DNA of 21,966 nucleotides, from contig CAZBDU010000091.1 in assembly GCA_964490725.1 (NCBI GenBank), positions 1-21,966 of the forward strand, in the 5' to 3' direction. Below are positions 15,483 to 21,966 of this stretch, piece by piece. Under the pieces are notes generated by a model. It was not told the DNA's origin. It made no database searches and worked only from the letters and a program-made list of their open reading frames with translations. Origin of the DNA: CAZBDU01 sp964490725. GTDB lineage: Bacteria > Spirochaetota > Spirochaetia > SZUA-6 > DRHE01. The translations under genes and the position numbers were made by a program. The first letter of the stretch is position 1. Every line of letters starts with the position of its first letter.

Positions 15483-16013
15483 TCAGTCGCGGTCCTGCCA
15501 GACCCTGCTGCCCACCGCGTCCCGCTGCCCCTGGTACTTGCCCCCGTAGGGACGTCCCGCCGGGCGGTCCATCATGGCAAAGACGATCTGGCAGATCCTG
15601 CGCCCGCTGGCCAGGCGGATGGGCAGGCGGTTGGCGTTGAACAGCTCCAGGGTGATGGTCCCGTCGAAGCCCGGATCCACCCAGCCGGCGTTCTGGATGA
15701 ACAGGCCGATGCGGCCGATGGAGCTGCGCCCTTCGACGAAGGCAGTGATGTTGTCGGGCAGGCGGATCACCTCTCGCGTCACCGCCAGGAGGAAGCTGTG
15801 GGGAGGAATGACGATCTCCTGACGGCGGATCTCCTCATAGGAAATCTCCCGGTCCAGGCTGATGGAATCCACGCTGTTCTCGTTCACCTTGAGGAAGTGG
15901 CTGCCCAGCCGCAGATCGATCGAGGCGGGCTGGATCTGGCTCTCCTCCAGGGGGTCCACGACGATCCGGCCGCTGGCCAGCAGCTCCCGCAGCGTGGTGT
16001 CGGAAACGATCAC
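15483..16013 (-). CDS. dcd: dCTP deaminase
   Basis: 176 residues. It deaminates dCTP to dUTP, feeding thymidylate synthesis; some relatives also hydrolyse dUTP. It starts at GTG 16013, within a 4-base overlap (GTGA) with the pncB stop; the longer in-frame reading runs through pncB and was rejected. Landmarks: QPASIDLRLG (28-37), GRSSIGR (95-101), NAGWVDPGFDG (108-118), the catalytic Glu123 in ITLEL, and the C-terminal nucleotide lid GGKYQGQRD (158-166). Length and motifs fit the trimeric Dcd family. The sequence alone does not tell whether it is a deaminase only or a bifunctional deaminase-diphosphatase. It is cytoplasmic and tightly packed in an operon with pncB and the SpsE-Nudix gene. Confidence 0.93.
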   Translation of the reverse strand: MIVSDTTLRELLASGRIVVDPLEESQIQPASIDLRLGSHFLKVNENSVDSISLDREISYEEIRRQEIVIPPHSFLLAVTREVIRLPDNITAFVEGRSSIGRIGLFIQNAGWVDPGFDGTITLELFNANRLPIRLASGRRICQIVFAMMDRPAGRPYGGKYQGQRDAVGSRVWQDRD

Positions 16014-17467
16014 CGCTGCCCCCCGCTGTTGTGCTCGGCGATGAGGCGCAACTTCAGCTCCTTGAGGCTCTCCGAGAGGGACACCTTGTAGGTGTGCGGG
16101 TTGATGAGCCTCTTGTAGGTGTCGTCCAACCGCTGCAGGTTGCACGTGGCCCGCTCCTGTATGGTCGAAAGGGGCGGAAAGTCGGCCACGATGCGTCCGC
16201 CTCTCATCTTCTCCGACAGCAGCGGCTCGAAGCCCGCATAGTCGCGGACGTCCAGATAGCGGTAGGTGTAGCGGGGGTGGTAGAAGCGGTAGGGCCGCCC
16301 CGGATCCAGCACCTCGTCGCTCAAGGTCATCAGATCGGCGATCGGCGCGCCGCTCCCGTTGGTGAAGCGATACACCTGCTTGGCCCCCGGATCGGAGATC
16401 TTCTCGGGGTTGTTGGAGAGCTTGATGGTGGGAACGAAAGCGCCGTCGATCTGCTTGGCCATCAGCTTGTACACTCCCGTCAGGGCGGGATCGTCCTTGG
16501 CCGTGACCAGATGGGTCCCCACCCCCCACAGGTCGATGGGAGCGCCCTGGGTCACGAGCTGGTGGATGATTCCCTCGTCCAGCTCGTTGGAGGCGGCGAT
16601 CTTCGCCTCCCGGAGCCCCTCCCGGTCCAGGCGTTCCCGCACCTTCTTGCTCAGGTACTCCAGGTCGCCGCTGTCCAGCCTCACGCCGAACCCGTCCCGC
16701 CCCTGTTCCTTCAGCCGCTTGCCCACGATCACCGCGTTTTCCAGGCCGCTGCCCAGGGTATCGAAGGTGTCGATCAGCAGGATGCAGGCGTCGGGGTAGA
16801 TTTCCGCGTACTTCGTGAACGCCTCCAGCTCGGTGGGGAAGGCCATCACCCAGGAGTGGGCCATCGTGCCCTTCACCGGAATGCCGTAGCGCTTTCCCGC
16901 CAGCGTGTTGGAGGTTCCCGCCGCGCCGCCGATGAACGCCGCCCGCGCGGCCGCCAGCGCCCCGTTGTTCCCGTGAGCCCGGCGCAGGCCGAACTCCATC
17001 ACTCCGCCCCCCTCGGCGGCCAGGGTGATGCGCGCGGTCTTCGTGGCCACCAGGGTCTGGAAGTTGACGACGTTCAGGATGTAGCTCTCCAGGAGCTGCG
17101 CCTCCATCAGGGGGGCCTCCACGCGGATGAGGGGCTCGTTCGGGAACACCACGGTTCCCTCCTCCACGGCGTGGATGTCTCCGGAGAAACGGAACTCCGC
17201 CAGGGCGTCCAGAAACTCCCTGCGGAAGATCCCCTGCCGCTCCAGGAACTCCAGGTCGTCCTGCTGGAAGCGCATCGCCGCCACGCCCTCCAGCAGGGGC
17301 TGAAGGCCGGCGAAGATGCTGAATCCGCCGCCGAAGGGCGGCCGGCGGAAGAACATCTCGAAGACCGCCCGCGGATTGTGATGCTGCAGGAGATAGCCCT
17401 GCATCATGGTCAGCTCGTAAAAGTCCGTGAGCAGCGCGCAGTTGGGGCTGTATCCGTTAGTGCTCAT
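16010..17467 (-). CDS. pncB: Nicotinate phosphoribosyltransferase
   Basis: 485 residues. It joins nicotinate to PRPP to give nicotinate mononucleotide, the entry step of the Preiss-Handler NAD salvage route. Landmarks: TDFYELTM (14-21), FGLRRAHG (159-166), the catalytic-loop His204 in KGTMAHSWVM, RLDSGDL (263-269) and WGVGTHL (314-320). Length and motifs match the long bacterial NaPRTase group rather than nicotinamide phosphoribosyltransferase. ATG 17467 lies inside the end of the nagZ-like gene (11-base overlap), with GAGGGTAAGG as ribosome site; its stop overlaps the dcd start by 4 bases. It is therefore an internal operon gene with no room for its own promoter. No NAD-pathway repressor site is visible. 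Confidence 0.93.
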   Translation of the reverse strand: MSTNGYSPNCALLTDFYELTMMQGYLLQHHNPRAVFEMFFRRPPFGGGFSIFAGLQPLLEGVAAMRFQQDDLEFLERQGIFRREFLDALAEFRFSGDIHAVEEGTVVFPNEPLIRVEAPLMEAQLLESYILNVVNFQTLVATKTARITLAAEGGGVMEFGLRRAHGNNGALAAARAAFIGGAAGTSNTLAGKRYGIPVKGTMAHSWVMAFPTELEAFTKYAEIYPDACILLIDTFDTLGSGLENAVIVGKRLKEQGRDGFGVRLDSGDLEYLSKKVRERLDREGLREAKIAASNELDEGIIHQLVTQGAPIDLWGVGTHLVTAKDDPALTGVYKLMAKQIDGAFVPTIKLSNNPEKISDPGAKQVYRFTNGSGAPIADLMTLSDEVLDPGRPYRFYHPRYTYRYLDVRDYAGFEPLLSEKMRGGRIVADFPPLSTIQERATCNLQRLDDTYKRLINPHTYKVSLSESLKELKLRLIAEHNSGGQR

Positions 17468-18731
17468 CCTTACCCTCCGTAGCCGAAGCGGGCAGCAGCC
17501 CGTGACGGGCCTTCAGCCGGAGCACCCTGCGAGTCCCGGCGTCCAGCTCTTCCGTGCCGATCTTGCCCTCCCGGACCATCTCTTCGGTCTCCCGGATCAG
17601 CCGCAGGGTGTCCAGTCCTCCGTAAAGCAGGATCACGTCCACGCCGGCGGCGAAGGCCAGCCGTACGACCTCCCTGGGGCTGTAGCGCTCGCTCAAGGCC
17701 CTCATCTCAATGTCGTCACTGATCACCACGCCGTCAAAGCCCAGCTCGCCGCGCAGGAGCCCGTGGATGATGGCCGGCGACAGGGTCACCGGGTAGTCCG
17801 GGTCTAGTTTCGGATAGAGAATGTGGGCCGTCATGATAGCCTCCAGGCCGCTCTCGATGGCGCTGCGAAAGGGCAGCAGGTCGCTCGCCATGAGGGCCGC
17901 CTCGTCGTCCTCCACCACAGGCAGCGTCCGGTGGGAGTCCACGGTGGTGCGCCCGTGCCCGGGGAAGTGCTTGGCCACGGCGGTGATGCCCGCCCGGCGC
18001 GCCCCCCGCAGGTAGTAAACCCCCTCCTCGGCCACCAGCGCCGGGTCCGCGCCCAGGGACCGGTCGCCGATGATCGAGTCGTCCGCTACGCCGTAGAGGT
18101 CCAGAACCGGGGCCAGGTTCATGTTGATTCCCAGCGCCAGCGCCTCCCTTGCGGTGATGTAGGCGGCGGCCGCCACGTAGAGGGGATCCCGGTACTCTCC
18201 CCAGTGGAAGGGGGCGGGAAACCGCGTCAGGCTCGCCAGGTCCAGCCGGTTCACCCGTCCTCCCTCCTGGTCCACGGCAATCAGCAGGCCCAGCGGCGGA
18301 GAGCCGGCGAGGGAAGTCTTCTGCAGCTCCCGGGTGAGCCGCCGGACCTGTGCCCGGCTGACGATGTTCTGCCCCGAGAGCAGCACGCCCCCGAGGCAGC
18401 CCTCCCGGATCAGTATGCGGGTGCGCTCGGTGAGGCGCGTTCCCGAGATTCCGCTGATGAAGCGCTGACCCACCTTCTGATCCACCGTCATCCGGGCGAG
18501 CAGCCGCTCCACCGCATCCTCGGAGCGCAGGGCGCCCTCGGCCTCCTCGGGGAGCGCTGGAGGGGTGACTCGGGGCACGGTTTCCGGCGGTCCCTCCGCT
18601 CCCGCCGGGGCGGGCTCCAGGCTGACGGATGGCGAGGGCTCGGGCTGCTCTACCGGTTGAGGCATTCTCCCGGGAGTCTGGCAGGACATCAGCGACGCGA
18701 CCAGCAGTGCTGCCAGGGTGGTTCTGTGCAT
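17457..18731 (-). CDS. NagZ-like family 3 beta-N-acetylhexosaminidase, lipoprotein
   Basis: 424 residues. It probably removes N-acetylglucosamine from muropeptides or related glycans. The signal peptide ends in a loose lipobox, LMSC (Cys17), so the enzyme is predicted membrane-anchored outside the cytoplasm, unlike cytosolic NagZ of enterobacteria. Residues 18-65 are a Pro/Glu spacer. The GH3 barrel follows: DQEGGRV (154-160), the NagZ signature KHFPGHGRTTVDSH (254-267) with the acid/base His267, and the nucleophile Asp in ISDDIEM (337-343). ATG 18731 is the first start after the tRNA; the frame is open further upstream through the tRNA but that reading is not credible. The gene begins 28 bases after tRNA-Ala, and its end overlaps pncB by 11 bases. 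It is the first protein gene of the tRNA-led operon. Confidence 0.9.
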   Translation of the reverse strand: MHRTTLAALLVASLMSCQTPGRMPQPVEQPEPSPSVSLEPAPAGAEGPPETVPRVTPPALPEEAEGALRSEDAVERLLARMTVDQKVGQRFISGISGTRLTERTRILIREGCLGGVLLSGQNIVSRAQVRRLTRELQKTSLAGSPPLGLLIAVDQEGGRVNRLDLASLTRFPAPFHWGEYRDPLYVAAAAYITAREALALGINMNLAPVLDLYGVADDSIIGDRSLGADPALVAEEGVYYLRGARRAGITAVAKHFPGHGRTTVDSHRTLPVVEDDEAALMASDLLPFRSAIESGLEAIMTAHILYPKLDPDYPVTLSPAIIHGLLRGELGFDGVVISDDIEMRALSERYSPREVVRLAFAAGVDVILLYGGLDTLRLIRETEEMVREGKIGTEELDAGTRRVLRLKARHGLLPASATEGKDEH

Positions 18732-18759
18732 CGACCCTACGGAACTGTTGATTCTTGTA

Positions 18760-18832
18760 TGGAGGATAGGGGATTCGAACCCCTGACCTATAGATTGCGA
18801 ACCTATCGCTCTACCAACTGAGCTAATCCCCC
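18760..18832 (-). tRNA. tRNA-Ala, anticodon CGC
   Basis: 73 bases, all arms paired. Acceptor GGGGGAT/ATCCTCC includes the G3-U70 wobble that defines alanine tRNA. D arm GCTC/GAGC, anticodon arm ATAGG/TCTAT with loop TTCGCAA (anticodon CGC, reading GCG), T arm AGGGG/CCCCT with loop TTCGAAT, discriminator A73. The 3' CCA is not encoded (TACA follows), so a CCA-adding enzyme is required. A C34 alanine tRNA for GCG suits this GC-rich genome. Confidence 0.97.
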
Positions 18833-18843
18833 ATGTCCAGGCA

Positions 18844-18873
18844 ATAATAGCAGCAAACACTGGCCTTCGGCAA
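18844..18873 (-). promoter_or_regulatory. Promoter of the tRNA-Ala and following operon
   Basis: Reading the - strand: TTGCCG (18873-18868), 18 bases, TATTAT (18849-18844). The -10 matches 5 of 6 and the -35 4 of 6. Initiation would be near 18,837, a few bases before the tRNA 5' end at 18,832. It is the only good promoter before the nagZ-like gene. Confidence 0.6.
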
Positions 18874-18904
18874 GGTGGCGCACCCACGCGGCCTGGCGCC
18901 CGCG

Positions 18905-19831
18905 TCAGGCCTCGATCATCATCCCTTCCCGGGCCACGACTACCTGAAGCGACGTCTTTCCGCGCACCGAAGCCTGGATCGTTGCCTGGATTCTGTCCAG
19001 CTCCTCGTCGCCCCTGTCCGGATCGTGGTGGAAAAGCACCAGCTTCTTCACTCCCGCCTGGTGGGCCACGTTGACGGCATGCTCGAAGCTGGAGTGCCCC
19101 CAGCCGATCTTGCCCGCCAGGTACTCCTTGTGGGTGTACTGGGTGTCGTGGATGAGCACGTCCGCCCCGCTCAGGAAGCGGGTCACCTTGTCGTTCTCCT
19201 CCCGCGCGGCCAGCTCTCCCTCGCGCACAGCCTCCTCGTCGTAGCCGGGGGAGTCCGGCGGCGCGGCGAAGACATTGCGGAACGGCTCGGTGTCGTAGGC
19301 GGTGACCAGCACCTTCCCCCGGTACTCGAAACGGTACCCCAGCACCAGGATCGGATGGTTCAGATACTTGGTGGTCATCCACAGGTCGTCGCCCAGATTC
19401 TGGCTTCCCTCCTTGAGGTTGGAGTATTCGATGTGGGCGGCCAGCTCGGTCAGCCGCACCGGCCAGTAGCGGTAGCTCAGCATGCCGCCCAGGATCTTGT
19501 CCAGGGTGTCCTCTTCGTAGGTCACGGGGCCGAAGATCTTCAGCTCCGTGTTGGGAATGAACAGGGGGATGAAGAAGGGGAACCCCATGATGTGGTCCCA
19601 GTGCGTGTGCGTCAGGAAGAGCTGAGTCCGGATGGGACCTTTGGGCAGGTCGTTCTTGACGATGTGGGCCGCAAGCTCCCGGATGCCCGTGCCCGCATCG
19701 ATGACGATCAGTCGCTCTTCCTCGCCGAAGCGCAGCTCCAGGCAGGATGTGTTTCCCCCGTAGCGGACGGTCTTCGGGCCGGGGCAGGGCACAGACCCCC
19801 GCACCCCCCAGAATCTCACGCGGATGGACAT
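18905..19831 (-). CDS. MBL-fold metallohydrolase
   Basis: 308 residues. The N-terminus RVRFWGVRGSVPCPGP (4-19) and YGGNTSCLEL mark the RNase Z/phosphodiesterase-like branch of the metallo-beta-lactamase superfamily. Metal ligands: THTHWDH (74-80, HxHxDH), Asp in HDTQYT (about 228), and His in VLFHHDP (about 264), with DAGTGI (45-50) before them. There is no signal peptide, so it is cytoplasmic. Relatives include cyclic-nucleotide phosphodiesterases, PhnP-type phosphodiesterases and uncharacterised hydrolases; the exact substrate cannot be read from sequence. ATG 19831 lies one base after the stop of the HDOD gene, so the two are coupled. Given the cAMP cyclase in the window a cyclic-nucleotide substrate is tempting, but that is speculation. 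Confidence 0.87.
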   Translation of the reverse strand: MSIRVRFWGVRGSVPCPGPKTVRYGGNTSCLELRFGEEERLIVIDAGTGIRELAAHIVKNDLPKGPIRTQLFLTHTHWDHIMGFPFFIPLFIPNTELKIFGPVTYEEDTLDKILGGMLSYRYWPVRLTELAAHIEYSNLKEGSQNLGDDLWMTTKYLNHPILVLGYRFEYRGKVLVTAYDTEPFRNVFAAPPDSPGYDEEAVREGELAAREENDKVTRFLSGADVLIHDTQYTHKEYLAGKIGWGHSSFEHAVNVAHQAGVKKLVLFHHDPDRGDEELDRIQATIQASVRGKTSLQVVVAREGMMIEA

Positions 19832-19832
19832 C

Positions 19833-20702
19833 CTACTCGGCCACCTTGAGGAAGATCTGGGCCTTCTCGATCTCCGCGCTCACCGTCTCTTCGATGCTCT
19901 CCAGGTACTCCCAGCCCACTCCCAGCTCCGCGATGACCTCCGGGGGCAGAGGCTCCGGGTAGCGGTCGCCGGCGAAGCCCAGCTCATAGGTGTTGGTGAA
20001 GGCGTTGGCCAGGGCCACCGTCAGCACCAGCTCCCGGTGGGGGCCGGCGTATTCCTGAACCGAGTGATGGTGAGCCACCGCATCGGAGAGGTTCTGCCCC
20101 AGGCGCCAGTTCTCGATGATGAGCCGTCCCACCTGCGCGTGGTTGACCAGCATGGCGCGCTCCTCGGAGCGGTAGAGGGGAATGTGCTCGCGGTCGGTGG
20201 CGGAAATGGCCTCCACGTACTCCTTGGCCAGCTTGTTGTTGAGGGGGATCTTCCCGATGTCGTGCAGCAGGCCGGCGATGAAGTACTCCTCCCGCGCCTT
20301 CGGATCCACGTTGCGCCTGGCGGCCACCAGCTTGGCCGTGACGCCCACGCAGATGGAGTGGCGCCAGAACCCTTCCATGTTCAGCGCCTGAAAATCCCGC
20401 GCCTTGCCCAGCGTGCCCAGCACGGCAGTGCTCAGGGCCAGGTTCTTCACGGTGTTGATGCCCAGCATGATGATGGCCCGTACCAGAGAGGTGATCTGGT
20501 TGGGCAGGCTGTAGTAGGCGGAGTTGATGAGCCGCATCACCTTGCCCATCAGCACGGGGTCCAGGCTGATGACCTGGTTCAGATCCACCGGGGAGGTGCG
20601 GGGATCGTTGACGATCTGCAGCACCTTTGCCACCGTCACAGGCAGGGCCGGCATCTTGCTCACGTAGGCGCGGATGATGTTGAGTACCCCGTCCTTGTCC
20701 AT
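19833..20702 (-). CDS. HDOD-family signalling protein with retained HD residues
   Basis: 289 residues. It starts at ATG 20702, six bases after AGGAG; the upstream in-frame TTG overlaps that spacer. The N-terminal part (MPALPVTVAKVLQIVNDPRTSPVDLNQVISLDP, about 17-49) and SAYYSLPNQITSLVRAIIMLG (61-81) are classic HDOD signatures. HDOD proteins act in signal output, motility or stress control and often lack catalytic residues. Here His115, His147-Asp148 (GLLHDIGKIP), His188 and His211-213 are present, as in active metal-dependent HD hydrolases, but no GYP motif follows. It is a soluble protein, two bases after the stop of the Pro/Ala-rich gene and one base before the MBL gene. Whether it cleaves a nucleotide is unknown. 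Confidence 0.88.
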   Translation of the reverse strand: MDKDGVLNIIRAYVSKMPALPVTVAKVLQIVNDPRTSPVDLNQVISLDPVLMGKVMRLINSAYYSLPNQITSLVRAIIMLGINTVKNLALSTAVLGTLGKARDFQALNMEGFWRHSICVGVTAKLVAARRNVDPKAREEYFIAGLLHDIGKIPLNNKLAKEYVEAISATDREHIPLYRSEERAMLVNHAQVGRLIIENWRLGQNLSDAVAHHHSVQEYAGPHRELVLTVALANAFTNTYELGFAGDRYPEPLPPEVIAELGVGWEYLESIEETVSAEIEKAQIFLKVAE

Positions 20703-20704
20703 GC

Positions 20705-21966
20705 TCAACTCCTGATCCTGTGCAGTATACCATCGATCTTTGATTGTAACATGGTCCCCAGGTTGACGTCGGGATGGGAGGCGGCCAGAGCCTTCATGAA
20801 GCTGAACGCCTCAGCCAGCCTGTCGGGGCTGAGCGCGGCGGCGGCCGGCAGAGGCATGAAGGTCGCCTCGATGCGCCTCTTGATCCCGGGATGACCTTCC
20901 AGCCGGCTCTTCAGGTATTCCATCTTCAGGCGCGCGTCGCTGTGCAGGAAGCCCTTGCGCTCCTGGTCCGGCAGGTAGTCGGTGAGCTCCTCCAGGTAGC
21001 CCAGAAGGCCGGTTGGCTGGGGAACCTCTTCGAGGTGCCCTGCCCCCTCCAGCTCGTCCAGCAGCTCGGCGTCGATCTCGGCGGGCTCCAGCACCGCCTC
21101 CGGGAGCGGGGATTCCCCCTGGGAGGCGGCTGCCGCGGGAAGCGCCGCGGCAGGCTCCCCTTCAGGCTCCGAAGGCGCCGCCCCCTCCGGCGCGCCGGCG
21201 GAGGGCCCCTCCGCGAAGCCGGATGCGGCCGGGGAGGCCGGCTCCCCGGTCCCTACCCCCGGGAGGATGGCCGGCTCTTCCCGCACGGGCGGGCCGACGC
21301 TGGCGGGCTCAGCCGGGCCGGCGGATGGTGCTTCCTCCGCGACCGCGCCCTCCGGGGGAGGCCCGGCTTGCTCTTCCGCTTTCTCCTCCTCGCCGCCTTC
21401 CAGGCGGCGCCGCACACCCTGGAGATAGTCCCGCAGCTGCTGGCGCAGATTCTTGCCTTCTCCTTCCTCGCTCTCCTCCTGGGAGGGTTCCTCGAGCTCT
21501 TCCAGCTCGGGCAGCTGCTCCGGCTGTGCGGCCGGCGCTTCCTGCTGGGGAGGCTCCTCGTCGGTGGCGAAGCGGGGGATCCCTTCACCCCCCGCTGCTA
21601 CCTCCGGCATGGGGCCGGAACCTTCTTCGGCGGGCTGAGCGAACGGCGGCAGCGCCCCGGCCTCCGGGGCCGCCCGAGCGCGGCGGTAGTCCGCGGGAGG
21701 TGCCGGCGGGCCCACCGGCGCCGGCACGAACTGGCCGGGCGTCCGGACCTGGCGGGCGGCGTCCTTCAGCTCGGCGGTGAGCCCCCTCATCATCTCCGCC
21801 TGGGCCCGGACGGACTCCCGAATCGCGCTGACCAGCTCGGCCTCCCCCTGCAGGGCACCGCCGGCTCCGCCCGGGCCTGCACCGCCGGCTCCAGACCACT
21901 CGGGCGCGGGGCGGCCCTCAGGGGCCCTCGCGGCAGGCGGGGGCGCGGCGGCAGGCGGGGCAGGCG
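20705..21966 (-). CDS. Pro/Ala/Glu-rich protein with C-terminal helical domain (N-terminus outside window)
   Basis: Partial gene: the frame is open without a stop to the right edge, so 419 C-terminal residues are visible and the internal ATG pair near 21,793 is probably not the start. The visible part begins with a Pro/Ala stretch, then a helical segment (ALQGEAELVSAIRESVRAQAE, MMRGLTAELKDAARQV). About 200 residues of Pro/Glu/Ala low complexity follow, interrupted by a charged helix (KNLRQQLRDYLQGVRRRLEG). The end is a compact domain of about 110 residues: GLLGYLEELTDYLPDQERKGF, LHSDARLKMEYLKSRLEGHPGI, and a last helix NLGTMLQSKIDGILHRIRS. No signal peptide or membrane segment is visible. I do not recognise the family. 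It ends two bases before the HDOD start, so it may be the scaffold or regulator of that pair. Confidence 0.75.
   Translation of the reverse strand, partial: PAPPAAAPPPAARAPEGRPAPEWSGAGGAGPGGAGGALQGEAELVSAIRESVRAQAEMMRGLTAELKDAARQVRTPGQFVPAPVGPPAPPADYRRARAAPEAGALPPFAQPAEEGSGPMPEVAAGGEGIPRFATDEEPPQQEAPAAQPEQLPELEELEEPSQEESEEGEGKNLRQQLRDYLQGVRRRLEGGEEEKAEEQAGPPPEGAVAEEAPSAGPAEPASVGPPVREEPAILPGVGTGEPASPAASGFAEGPSAGAPEGAAPSEPEGEPAAALPAAAASQGESPLPEAVLEPAEIDAELLDELEGAGHLEEVPQPTGLLGYLEELTDYLPDQERKGFLHSDARLKMEYLKSRLEGHPGIKRRIEATFMPLPAAAALSPDRLAEAFSFMKALAASHPDVNLGTMLQSKIDGILHRIRS

Noticed and set aside
13965..16091. Long + strand ORF (708 codons) opposite SpsE-Nudix and dcd
   Set aside because: It spans two well-supported genes, has no motifs, and its composition is typical of an antisense shadow.
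16014..16529. N-terminal extension of dcd
   Set aside because: It overlaps pncB in another frame, while GTG 16013 gives a normal-length Dcd beginning at the conserved N-terminus.
16031..17482. + strand ORF (483 codons) opposite pncB
   Set aside because: It lies antisense to a complete enzyme with all family motifs; no domain and no ribosome site.
18732..19382. N-terminal extension of the nagZ-like ORF through the tRNA and MBL gene
   Set aside because: The extension is an artefact of an open frame; the lipoprotein signal peptide begins at ATG 18731 and a tRNA lies immediately upstream.
1..21966. CRISPR array, insertion sequence, prophage or integration site at the tRNA
   Set aside because: There are no regularly spaced repeats, no transposase or integrase-like protein, and no direct repeat of the tRNA 3' end that I can see in the window.

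Overview
This is a GC-rich, gene-dense bacterial window of 21,966 bases with no mobile element, no CRISPR array and no rRNA. Signal peptides, a lipoprotein lipobox and a beta-barrel-like protein ending in phenylalanine point to a double-membraned bacterium. The gene mix (AddAB-type nuclease, CHASE2 adenylate cyclase next to FecR and propeller lipoprotein genes, SpsE-type synthase, small MYSxxPGPRYA-type periplasmic protein) makes me favour a GC-rich member of the Spirochaetota. That is recall and inference, not a search result; a deltaproteobacterium-like lineage is the main alternative.

Layout. (1) Positions 1-4642, + strand: the 3' part of addB, cut by the left edge, and complete addA, overlapping by 4 bases. 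Together they encode a two-nuclease AddAB recombination machine. A 53-residue gene on the - strand (4787-4626) runs into the addA end, overlapping it by 17 bases. (2) 5059-5802, +: a receiver-like/PilZ protein with an altered c-di-GMP motif behind a TTGACA promoter. (3) 8592-5884, -: a 902-residue CHASE2 adenylate cyclase with all catalytic residues I can check. (4) 8799-13442, +: five tightly packed envelope genes, divergent from the cyclase: small periplasmic protein, beta-barrel-like protein, FecR-domain protein, propeller-like lipoprotein, MurG-like glycosyltransferase. The 206-bp divergent region holds several dyads built from one CCGGT core. (5) About 13,443-13,775: a promoter-like element and a doubtful 80-residue basic ORF. 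(6) 21,966-13,776, -: first a right-edge-truncated Pro/Ala/Glu-rich protein, an HDOD-family protein and an MBL-fold hydrolase. A promoter and tRNA-Ala(CGC) follow, and then, only 28 bases later, nagZ-like lipoprotein, pncB-type nicotinate phosphoribosyltransferase, dcd and an SpsE-Nudix fusion.

How the genes may work together. The cyclase and the five-gene envelope set look like one extracytoplasmic sensing/envelope module that shares a regulatory region (inference). The tRNA-led set combines cell-wall muropeptide hydrolysis, NAD salvage, dUTP supply and nonulosonic-acid-type sugar synthesis. Its genes overlap or nearly touch, so they are probably cotranscribed. No stretch above 300 bases lacks a plausible gene unless the 80-residue ORF is rejected; in that case 13,443-13,775 holds only a promoter-like element, a GC palindrome and a 16-bp tandem duplication.

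The least ordinary items are the repeated CCGGT dyads, the SpsE-Nudix fusion, the tRNA leading a protein operon, and the altered PilZ motif. I found no clear evidence of an entirely new defence or mobile system.
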